Source: Mediterranea sp. (in: CFB group bacteria) (GTDB lineage Bacteria; Bacteroidota; Bacteroidia; Bacteroidales; Bacteroidaceae). Taken from it: a stretch of DNA of 64,000 nucleotides. Where the stretch lies: positions 36,860 through 100,859 of the forward strand of contig JAISIZ010000019.1 in the NCBI GenBank assembly GCA_031261785.1. The letters are read 5' to 3'. Both the position numbers and the translations under genes were made by a program. The notes under the pieces were generated by a model, which saw only the letters and a list, made by a program, of their open reading frames with translations, made no database searches and was not told the origin of the DNA. Positions 47,733 to 56,004 of the stretch are shown here, piece by piece. Each line of letters begins with the position of its first letter. The first letter of the stretch is position 1.

Positions 47733-48821
47733 TTAGTTCGGATTCATAGTGCCGATAGCCTTGCGTACGTAGGCATACGTGTTGTTGTAGTAGTCGCTTT
47801 GGGCGTTGATGACAAACAGCCCCTCGCGGGTGAAGTCGGTCGATTCTTGATTCATCCACGCCGCCGCTCCCAGCACGGCGAGCGTCTTGCCTCCATCGGC
47901 ACCCACCATGTTCCAGTAGCCTCGCACCTGGTTCTTGTCGTCGGCTTGCGGCAGTTCCACGCAGGCCACGAAGCGGTCGGTGGGTACGGGATTCAGTCCG
48001 TCGGGCATGTCGCTTCCGGCGTCGATGCCCGCCTGGATGTCCATGTACGCCTTGAGCGATAGGTCGCCCTCGCTGGTGGAGTTGACGGTTTTCAGCATGA
48101 TGTAGTCATACTGATCCATCATCCCCATGTTCGCGGGCACGAGGTATTGCACGTTGCCGTAGAAGGCCAGCGTCTTGTCGGCATGGCTGGCGCGCCATTC
48201 CGTCACGGCGCCGAAGAACGCCTTCTGCCTGCCGTCGTACTGCGCCAACGCGGCGGGAAGCATGCTCACGGTAGAGCGTCCGGTATAGTCGGCTATCAGG
48301 CCGTCGAAGTTGTACCGGTCGCAGAGCGCCAGCTGCTCGTCCACGTTCTTGGCGATGTAGTCCAGGGCGTCGGCCTCCGTCAGGTTGGGATCGGCCTTTT
48401 GCATGGCTGTCCAGGCGTCTTCCATCGCCGCGTAGTCGATGCGATATAGGGTGCGCGTACCTTTCTTGTCGCGCACTTCCTTCATCTCTTTCTGCACGGC
48501 GGGACTGAGGTTATCGGGATTGTTCAGGCAAACGAAGTCGACGCTGTCGGGCAGGTCGGTGAGATGCTCGGCCTGCTTGGCGGGCGTTCCGGCGGGGTTG
48601 TCGAACGAAACGAACATCAGTTTATGCTCCTCCTGCTTATAGCGTCGCAGGTCCTTGAGGTAATCGGCGTACAGCCCCGGGTTTTGCTCCTCGAACGAGG
48701 GGTTGTGGAGCTGTAAGCTCGACGAGTCGGTCCAGTCGTTGCACGAGGTCGTCGTTGCCAGGGCCGTGGCTACCAGCGCCACGGCCGACAATCGATATAT
48801 AAAGCTCTTTCTCATATACAT
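47733..48821 (-). CDS. GH18-like lipoprotein lacking the catalytic glutamate (putative surface glycan-binding protein)
   Basis: 362 aa; GH18-like barrel but YNFDGLIADYTGRS replaces DGxxxDxE. Confidence 0.75.
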   Translation of the reverse strand: MYMRKSFIYRLSAVALVATALATTTSCNDWTDSSSLQLHNPSFEEQNPGLYADYLKDLRRYKQEEHKLMFVSFDNPAGTPAKQAEHLTDLPDSVDFVCLNNPDNLSPAVQKEMKEVRDKKGTRTLYRIDYAAMEDAWTAMQKADPNLTEADALDYIAKNVDEQLALCDRYNFDGLIADYTGRSTVSMLPAALAQYDGRQKAFFGAVTEWRASHADKTLAFYGNVQYLVPANMGMMDQYDYIMLKTVNSTSEGDLSLKAYMDIQAGIDAGSDMPDGLNPVPTDRFVACVELPQADDKNQVRGYWNMVGADGGKTLAVLGAAAWMNQESTDFTREGLFVINAQSDYYNNTYAYVRKAIGTMNPN

Positions 48822-48849
48822 ATCCTATATATATCTTGTGTGTTTACTA

Positions 48850-50469
48850 TTACTTCTTCGCCGCCCACCATACGTCGGTTCCCATGTTGTCGGGACCGCC
48901 GAGGTAGTTGGCCACGGCGTATTCGGCGTTCTGCTTGTTGCTGATGAACTCGTCGAGCGGCAGCGGCATGCGGCGTGCGCCGCGGTTGGAATCCACCACA
49001 CCTCCGCTCTTGTTACCCTCCGTGCTGGCGGGGATGAGGTGCGGGTAGCCGGTGCGGCGGAAGTCGGCCCACGCCTCGTTGCCCAGCAGCCAGTTGGCTA
49101 TCCACTTCTGGGTGATGATGCGCTCCTGCATCTGCTCCTTGTCGGCGCTGTCGTCCCACTTCACGGTGATGTTTGAAAGTGTGGCGGCGTACGAATCCTT
49201 GCTGTTGGGGTCGGTATAGGTCTGTGGCTTGTCGGTGTCGTCGTTGAGGTAGGCGTCGGCACCGTCGGCTCCCCATTGTTCGAACGAAAGACGTATGCCC
49301 TGGTTGTAGAAGTCCTTGGCCGTCCCGCCCATGTTGAAGCCGAACACGGCCGTTCCCTCGGCGCGGAGGAAGGCTACCTCCGCGGCGTTTAGCCAGTAGA
49401 GGGGCTGGGTGGTGGCGATGTTCACTCCCGAATATTTATGTCCGGCCGTGCCCAGCTCGGGAATCTTGATGCCCCGTCGCAGGCCGACGTAGTCGTACCC
49501 TTTCCATTCGGACGGAGTGAAGTACTTGGCGCGTCGGGGGTCTTTGTATCCGTTCATGTAGCAGATGATGTCGGCCGCGGCGTGCGAATCACCTCCCGTG
49601 AGGCAGTCGGTGCCGTCGGTATGCTTGCCCAGGGCGTTGTAGCGCGTGGCGGTGTAGAGGGGGTTGGTGCTCGTCACGAAGTAGTCCCATTTGGCGTTGT
49701 CGTCGTTGGTCTCAATCAGCCCTCCGTTGGCGGGGTTCACGGCCTCCTCGGCCATCTGCTTGGCCAGGTCGGGCTTGGCGTAGGCGATGCGTATGGCGAG
49801 GCGCAGCTTGAGCGAGTTGGCGAACTTGATCCACTTCTTCACGTTGCCCTTGTAGATGTAGTCGGCCGATGGCACGAACAGCTCGTTGGCGTGCGCGTTG
49901 AGGGTGGCGATGGCGTCGTTCAATTCTTGGAAGAAGGTGTCGTACACCTTCTCTTGCGAGTCGTAGGGCGTCTCGATGTTGCCATCCTTGCCGATCTGGG
50001 AATAGGGTATGGGGCCGAAGGTATCGGTGACGCGGTGCATCACGGCTACCTTGATGACCTCGGCGATGGCGTAGGGCACGGGGTCGTTGGTGCTCAGCGA
50101 TATTTGCTTCACCTGCGCCAGGTTGGTGAAGAGCACGGGGATGATCTTGTCGCTCTTGAGGAACGGCCGTGTCCAGTCGTCCTTGGCGTTGTAGTTGCCG
50201 ATGGTCTCGCTCCACCCGGCGTTGGAGTCGGCGAGGTATCCACCCATGGGGCCGCCCAACAGGCAGTCGGTGAACTGGCAAGTGTTGACGTCGGGAGAGA
50301 CGACACATCCCGCCAAGTTATTCATGGCCGAGCCGAGGGCGTATCCGTCGGCGCTCAGATCGGGCACTTCGTACGGGTTCGAGTTGATGTCAAGGTACTT
50401 CCCCGTGCACGAGGCAAGCGCCAGGGTCATCGAACCCATGATAATCGCTGTTAATTTATGTTTCATCAT
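48850..50469 (-). CDS. SusD/RagB family nutrient-binding lipoprotein
   Basis: 539 aa; lipobox LASC, SusD-like helical repeats, next to SusC. Confidence 0.87.
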   Translation of the reverse strand: MMKHKLTAIIMGSMTLALASCTGKYLDINSNPYEVPDLSADGYALGSAMNNLAGCVVSPDVNTCQFTDCLLGGPMGGYLADSNAGWSETIGNYNAKDDWTRPFLKSDKIIPVLFTNLAQVKQISLSTNDPVPYAIAEVIKVAVMHRVTDTFGPIPYSQIGKDGNIETPYDSQEKVYDTFFQELNDAIATLNAHANELFVPSADYIYKGNVKKWIKFANSLKLRLAIRIAYAKPDLAKQMAEEAVNPANGGLIETNDDNAKWDYFVTSTNPLYTATRYNALGKHTDGTDCLTGGDSHAAADIICYMNGYKDPRRAKYFTPSEWKGYDYVGLRRGIKIPELGTAGHKYSGVNIATTQPLYWLNAAEVAFLRAEGTAVFGFNMGGTAKDFYNQGIRLSFEQWGADGADAYLNDDTDKPQTYTDPNSKDSYAATLSNITVKWDDSADKEQMQERIITQKWIANWLLGNEAWADFRRTGYPHLIPASTEGNKSGGVVDSNRGARRMPLPLDEFISNKQNAEYAVANYLGGPDNMGTDVWWAAKK

Positions 50470-50484
50470 TTGTTTGTTGTTTTT

Positions 50485-53400
50485 TTAGAATTTGAAGCTC
50501 AGGTTAAATCCGACGTTCCGTGTGGAGGGCGTCATGAAGTAGTCGATTCCCTGGTAGAAATTGTCGGTGGAGGCCACGCTCTCGGGGTCGAACGGTGCCT
50601 TATTGTAGATCATCCACAGGTTGCGTCCCACGAGCGACACCTTGATGTCGCACACGCCGCGGAGCCATTTCCTCGGTATGGTATATCCGATGGAAGCCTC
50701 TTGCAGGCGTACATTGGTAGCCGAGTAGATGTAGTATTGGGGCACGGCCGTTCCGCCGGCCACCACGTTGTACCAGTTCTCGGGGTTCACGCGGTCGTCG
50801 CCGTTGATGGCCACGTAGCCTTGATCGCGGGCCGCGGCCGACGCTTCGGAGACGCCGAACTGGTCGAGCACGGCTTGCGTGCGCGAGAAGACGATGCCTC
50901 CCAGGCGCGCCGTGACGAGGAAGGCCACGTTGAGTCCCTTCCATCCGAAGTTGTTGCGCCAGGCCAGGTTGCCTTTGGGCAGCACGCTGCCCAGCTTCAA
51001 GTAGTGGTCGGCATCGAGGGCTTTCGTCACCACGCTGTTGGCCTCGTTGATATAGATCTTCCCGTTGTCGTCGCGTTGCAGGTCCATGAGCGAGTAGATG
51101 TCGCCCATGTCGCCGCCTTCCTTAAGGATGAAGCGTGTGCTGCCCAGTCCGCCCATGTTGAGCGACGAGAGGGAAAAGTGCTCGCCCGTGACGGGGTTGA
51201 TGGCGTTATCGGCCAGCTTGAGGATTTTGTTGCGGTTCATCGAGTAAGTCAGTCCGGTGCTCCAACTAAAGTCTTTCCACTTGTTGGAGTAGTTGAGCGC
51301 CAGCTCGACTCCTTGGTTGAGAATGGCTCCCGTCTGGATAAAGATGTTCGCGTACTCACCCACGGGTAACTGCGGGTTGAACGTCTGGTTTGTCGTCTTG
51401 GCGTGGTAGTACGTGGCATCCAGCTCGAAGTGCTTGAGGAAGCGCAGGTTGGTACCCAGCTCGAACGAGTAGGTTCGCTCAGGCTGTAGGTCGTACATGG
51501 GGTAATCGGTGAGGTTGCCCCACTGCCCCGTGGCTTCGTTTATGGGGTAAAATGGATTGGAGATGTACCGGTTGAAGGCATTACCCACGTCGGCAAACGA
51601 CCCGCGCACCTTCCAATAGGAAAGGTAATCCTTGTTGAGGTTATGGAACAACTCGGAGAGCACAATCGAACCGCCTACCGATGGGTAGTTGAACGATTTG
51701 GTCTTTGAGCGCGGCCCCGCCAGTGGCGAAGGCCAGTCGTTACGGTCGGTCAGCGTGAGGTAGTAGATACTGCGGTATCCCAGCTCGGCCGAGGCGTAGA
51801 TGGATTGCGTCTGCTCGTGCCAGCCCGACTGGAGCCTGGACGTCTTGGTGGTGCTCAGATTCTGCACGTTGAAGACATTGGTCAGTCCGGGTTTCTCCCC
51901 CGCAAAGGTGGACGAATCGTCGGCGATAGGTCCGCGCACGGCCAGGGCGTCATTGCGCATGTCGTTGAACGAGCCTCCGAAGTTGGCCTGCAACGACCAG
52001 TCGTCGGCGAACGTCTTGTTCACGCTCACCAGGAAGTCGGCGTACAACTGCGTGTCGCCGCTCTTGGTGATGCCGTACAAGCCGCGGTTCGACAGTCCGG
52101 TGAGCTGGTTGTTGGTGCTGGCGTACATCTTCTCTGTGTAGTCGGTGTTGGTCTTGTCTAAGCGCACGCGTCCCGACACGTCCAGCCAGCTGAGTATCTT
52201 GTAGTTCAGGCTTGCGCCCACGATGAAACGGTCTTTCTTGTTCTCGCGCAGGTTACGATAGTCCACCCAGTAGGGGTTCTGCATCGTCATGCCCCCGTCG
52301 CCCGTGGGCCAGTACTGGGTGTAGATGCGGCGGGCGGGGTCATAGCGTTCGAACATTTGTATGTCGGCCCAGTCGTTGCCGCGGGGGAACAGGTAGGCGC
52401 CCACGATGGGGTTGCTGTACGTGCCCTGATTCACCATGTTGCGGTCCTTCTGCAGGATGTAGCTGGCGTTCATGTCGAAGGTCATCTTGTCGTGTAGAAA
52501 CGTGGTGGTGTTGCGAACGGTGAAGTTGTAGCGGTCGTACTTATTGTTGGGTACGATGCCTTTGGAGTTGACGGCGGCCGCCGAGGCATAGGTCTGGTTC
52601 TTGTCCGTACCGGTGGAGAACGAGACGTTCTGCGTGCTGATGACGCCCGTCTGGAAATAGTCGTCGCGCGGTGAGTAGCCGAAGTAGCGGGCGTCCGTCA
52701 ACTTTGGTCCCCAACTCTTGCTGGAGCCGTCGTCCTTCACGCCGCCCACGCCCGTGCCATAGCGGGTCTGGAAGCGGGGCAACACCAGCGGGTCGCTGAA
52801 CTCCACGTCGCTGCTGACGTTGATGTTCACCTTGCCTTCCTGTCCCTTCTTGGTGGTGATGATGATGGCGCCGTTGGCAGCCGCGGAGCCGTAAAGCGCC
52901 GCGGCGGCCGCGCCGGTGAGCACCGACATGGACTCGATGTCCTCGGGGTTGATGTCGGCTATCGGCTCGGTGTTACCGTTCGAGCCGAACTCCGTACCGT
53001 TGGACTTGCTGAAGTTGGAGTACATAGGCACGCCGTCGATAACGTACAGGGTGTTTGACGACTGCATGATGGACTTCGTACCGCGCATCACCACTTTCGA
53101 CACGCCACCCACGCCCGACGAGGACGAGTTGATGTTGACGCCCGCCACTTTGCCCGACAGGGAGTTGACGAAGTTCGGGTCCTTGTTGGCCGTCACGTCG
53201 TCGCCCTTCACCTGCTGCACGTTGTAGCTCAACGCCTTGGAGGCGCGCTTGATGCCCAATGCCGTCACCACCACCTCTTGCAGCGTCTCCGTGTCGTCTG
53301 CCAGGGTGACGTTGATGGTGGTTTGTCCCTTCACGGCGATCTCCTGCGTCTTGTATCCCACGTAGGAGAAGACGAGGATGGGATTGGCCTGCCGGGTGAC

Positions 53401-53871
53401 GATCCGGTAATTCCCGTCGATGTCGGTGATTCCGCCCTCGGTGGTTCCTTTCACCTGTACGCTCACGCCGATGAGGGGTTGCTTGCTATTGTCGAGCACC
53501 GTTCCGGTGACGGTGCGTTCGTCGGCCGCTTGGCTCACGGAAGCCGTGGCGGCGTTCTCTTGCAGGTAGACGACGTTGTCTTCTATCCGGTAGGAGATGT
53601 TCTTGCCTTTCAGCAACTTGTTCAATACTTCCTCTACCGTGGCTCCCTGGGCGTCGGCCCCGTCGACGGGGATGGCAGCCAGCTTGTCGTTGTAGAAGAA
53701 TCGGTACTTAGAGGTAGACTGGATTTGTTGTATAGCTTTGCCTAAGGTGGAGTGTTGGGTCGCTAACGTGAGTTGTGCCGTAGTCCATTGCATAGGAACT
53801 GCCATGAGCAACAAAACCAATAAGGCTCTACGTAGATTGGAGCTTTTGAAATTCATAGGTTTGCTCTCCAT
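50485..53871 (-). CDS. SusC/RagA family TonB-linked outer membrane protein with STN domain
   Basis: 1128 aa; STN domain, CarboxypepD_reg GTVLDNSKQPLIGVSVQVKGTTEGGITDIDGNY, plug MSVLTGAAAAALYGSAAANGAIIITTKKG. Confidence 0.95.
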   Translation of the reverse strand: MESKPMNFKSSNLRRALLVLLLMAVPMQWTTAQLTLATQHSTLGKAIQQIQSTSKYRFFYNDKLAAIPVDGADAQGATVEEVLNKLLKGKNISYRIEDNVVYLQENAATASVSQAADERTVTGTVLDNSKQPLIGVSVQVKGTTEGGITDIDGNYRIVTRQANPILVFSYVGYKTQEIAVKGQTTINVTLADDTETLQEVVVTALGIKRASKALSYNVQQVKGDDVTANKDPNFVNSLSGKVAGVNINSSSSGVGGVSKVVMRGTKSIMQSSNTLYVIDGVPMYSNFSKSNGTEFGSNGNTEPIADINPEDIESMSVLTGAAAAALYGSAAANGAIIITTKKGQEGKVNINVSSDVEFSDPLVLPRFQTRYGTGVGGVKDDGSSKSWGPKLTDARYFGYSPRDDYFQTGVISTQNVSFSTGTDKNQTYASAAAVNSKGIVPNNKYDRYNFTVRNTTTFLHDKMTFDMNASYILQKDRNMVNQGTYSNPIVGAYLFPRGNDWADIQMFERYDPARRIYTQYWPTGDGGMTMQNPYWVDYRNLRENKKDRFIVGASLNYKILSWLDVSGRVRLDKTNTDYTEKMYASTNNQLTGLSNRGLYGITKSGDTQLYADFLVSVNKTFADDWSLQANFGGSFNDMRNDALAVRGPIADDSSTFAGEKPGLTNVFNVQNLSTTKTSRLQSGWHEQTQSIYASAELGYRSIYYLTLTDRNDWPSPLAGPRSKTKSFNYPSVGGSIVLSELFHNLNKDYLSYWKVRGSFADVGNAFNRYISNPFYPINEATGQWGNLTDYPMYDLQPERTYSFELGTNLRFLKHFELDATYYHAKTTNQTFNPQLPVGEYANIFIQTGAILNQGVELALNYSNKWKDFSWSTGLTYSMNRNKILKLADNAINPVTGEHFSLSSLNMGGLGSTRFILKEGGDMGDIYSLMDLQRDDNGKIYINEANSVVTKALDADHYLKLGSVLPKGNLAWRNNFGWKGLNVAFLVTARLGGIVFSRTQAVLDQFGVSEASAAARDQGYVAINGDDRVNPENWYNVVAGGTAVPQYYIYSATNVRLQEASIGYTIPRKWLRGVCDIKVSLVGRNLWMIYNKAPFDPESVASTDNFYQGIDYFMTPSTRNVGFNLSFKF

Positions 53872-54098
53872 ACATCTAATCTAATGGTTGTTACTAACTA
53901 ATGTGATAATTCCTCGTGAAAAGAGAGAAGCGCGTGCGCTCCTCCCTCACACGGGTATAACACATACCGGCATGTTCGTGCTTAGCGCCCACCCGCATTT
54001 CGTGCGGAATGAGATTGAATACGTATCTTTCGAGAGATTTTTTTCGGTCGGCGAGTAACGATTGGCGATTAGTTCGCGGCTTTCGTCACCGCCCCGTT

Positions 54099-54656
54099 TT
54101 ATCCGTTTCCTTCCAGCCAGTCGACGATCTTGTCCGAGTAGGGTTTCTCTTGTGGGGCGGCGAAGCCTACCCAGTGTCCCCGTTCGTCGATCATGAATTT
54201 CTGGAAGTTCCATTGCACGGGCGCGTCGGCCACCCCGTTCTCCGCCTTTCGCGTCAGCCATTGGTAGAGTGGCGCCATGTCGTCGCCCTTCACGGAGATC
54301 TTGGCCATCATGGGGAAGCTCACGCCATAGTTTTGCGCGCAGAACCGCGCGATCTCCTCGTTGCTTCCCGGCTCCTGGTCCATGAAGTTGTTGGCTGGAA
54401 ATCCGATGATGACCAGTCCGCGGCCGGCGTACTCCTGGTAGAGCCGTTCCAATTGCGCGTATTGCGGTGTCAGCCCGCATTTGGAGGCGACGTTCACCAC
54501 CAGTACCTTCTTCCCGCGGAGCGAGGAGAGGTCGAGCGTGTTGCCGTCTATCGTCTCCACCTTGAAGTCGTAGAGGGATTTCTTTCCGTTGTTTTGCGCC
54601 TCCGCGGAGAGCGTGAGGCAGGCCACGGCCGCCATTGTCAGCAAATACTTTTTCAT
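54099..54656 (-). CDS. Glutathione peroxidase (Cys type), exported
   Basis: VLVVNVASKCGLTPQYAQLERLY, GFPANNF, WNFQKFMIDERG; signal peptide. Confidence 0.9.
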   Translation of the reverse strand: MKKYLLTMAAVACLTLSAEAQNNGKKSLYDFKVETIDGNTLDLSSLRGKKVLVVNVASKCGLTPQYAQLERLYQEYAGRGLVIIGFPANNFMDQEPGSNEEIARFCAQNYGVSFPMMAKISVKGDDMAPLYQWLTRKAENGVADAPVQWNFQKFMIDERGHWVGFAAPQEKPYSDKIVDWLEGNG

Positions 54657-54819
54657 ATCAGGTCTGTTGTTTCCGTTATAAATTACTCTGTATATGAAGA
54701 ATAAACGGCCGGTGGAGGGGTAATGTTCCAATTATTCCACCTTATTCGCCAGATAATGCACGTTTCTCCGGAAAAATATGCGTTCCTTTGCCTGCGTAAA
54801 CCAAAGAAAGACAGAGATG

Positions 54820-56004
54820 ATGAAGCGATTGTTGCTGTTCGTGTGCGCGACGGGTTGGCTCGCCCCGGTAGCCCTCCTCTCGCAACCCGCCGGGGAAGAG
54901 ATCCCCTGGCCTTCGGCCGAGAAAGGATACGAGATCAGGCTCGGGATGCCGCTCTTTCTCGACGAGTTGAAGAAAGAGCTGACCTATCCGCTGGCCTGGG
55001 GCAACGCGCCCGAGACGGATTTCGCGGCCTGGCGGGACAAGGCGCGCGCCGCCGTTTTCGACGCCATGCTGGCGCCCCCTCCCCGCGCCGCAGGATACGA
55101 CATCCGCGTCACTGGCGAGGAGCGGCGCGACGGCTACCTGGCCCGTAAGCTCAGGTTCAACCTCAGCGCCTACTCGCGCGTGGAGGCCTACGTCCTCATC
55201 CCCGACGGCGAAGGGCCGTTCCCGGCCGTGACGCTCCTGCACGACCATGGCGGACACTACACCATCGGCAAGGAGAAGATGGTTCGTCCGTTCGGCGTCC
55301 CCGCCGAGGTGCTTGCCGATGCCGACGGCTGGGCCAAGCAGTGCTATGGCGGACAATACGTGGGCGACTACCTGGCCCGCCAAGGCTACGTGGTGATTGC
55401 CACCGACGCCCTGTTCTGGGGCGACCGCGGCCGCGAGGAAGGCAACCAACCCAAGGACGGGCGCCACCTGGCCGACGTGGCGGGCAGTTTCTACATGCTG
55501 GGGCGCAGCCTGAGCGGCTACATGAGCTACGAAGACATGTACGTGGCCGAGTTCCTGTCCACCCTCCCCTTCGTCGACCCCGCGCGCATAGGTTGCATGG
55601 GCTTCTCGATGGGCGCGTACCGGGCATGGATGCTCGCCGCCCTCACCGACCGCGTGAAGGCCGGCGCGGCCGTCTGCTGGATGGTCACCACCCATTCGCA
55701 GCTGTCGTGGCAGCATGGGCGCGAGCATGGCGGCTTCGTCAACCAGCTTCCCGGCATCCGCCGTTACCTCGACTATCCGCACATCGCCTCCATCGCCGCC
55801 CCCAAAGCCATGTTCTTCCTCAATGGCGAGCGCGACAAGCTCTTCGCCCCCGACGGCGTGCGCGACGCGTTCGCCACGATGCGCCGGGCGTGGGAGAGCC
55901 AGTCGGCCAGCGACCGCCTGCGCGCCGAGCTGTGGGACATGCCCCACGACTGCGGCGTCAAGGTACAGGCGGCCGTGCTGGAGTTTCTGAGGAAGTGGCT
56001 GTGA
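54820..56004 (+). CDS. Alpha/beta hydrolase (dienelactone hydrolase / acetyl-xylan esterase-like), secreted
   Basis: Signal peptide; LLHDHGGHY; GFSMGAYRAW nucleophile elbow. Confidence 0.82.
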   Translation: MKRLLLFVCATGWLAPVALLSQPAGEEIPWPSAEKGYEIRLGMPLFLDELKKELTYPLAWGNAPETDFAAWRDKARAAVFDAMLAPPPRAAGYDIRVTGEERRDGYLARKLRFNLSAYSRVEAYVLIPDGEGPFPAVTLLHDHGGHYTIGKEKMVRPFGVPAEVLADADGWAKQCYGGQYVGDYLARQGYVVIATDALFWGDRGREEGNQPKDGRHLADVAGSFYMLGRSLSGYMSYEDMYVAEFLSTLPFVDPARIGCMGFSMGAYRAWMLAALTDRVKAGAAVCWMVTTHSQLSWQHGREHGGFVNQLPGIRRYLDYPHIASIAAPKAMFFLNGERDKLFAPDGVRDAFATMRRAWESQSASDRLRAELWDMPHDCGVKVQAAVLEFLRKWL

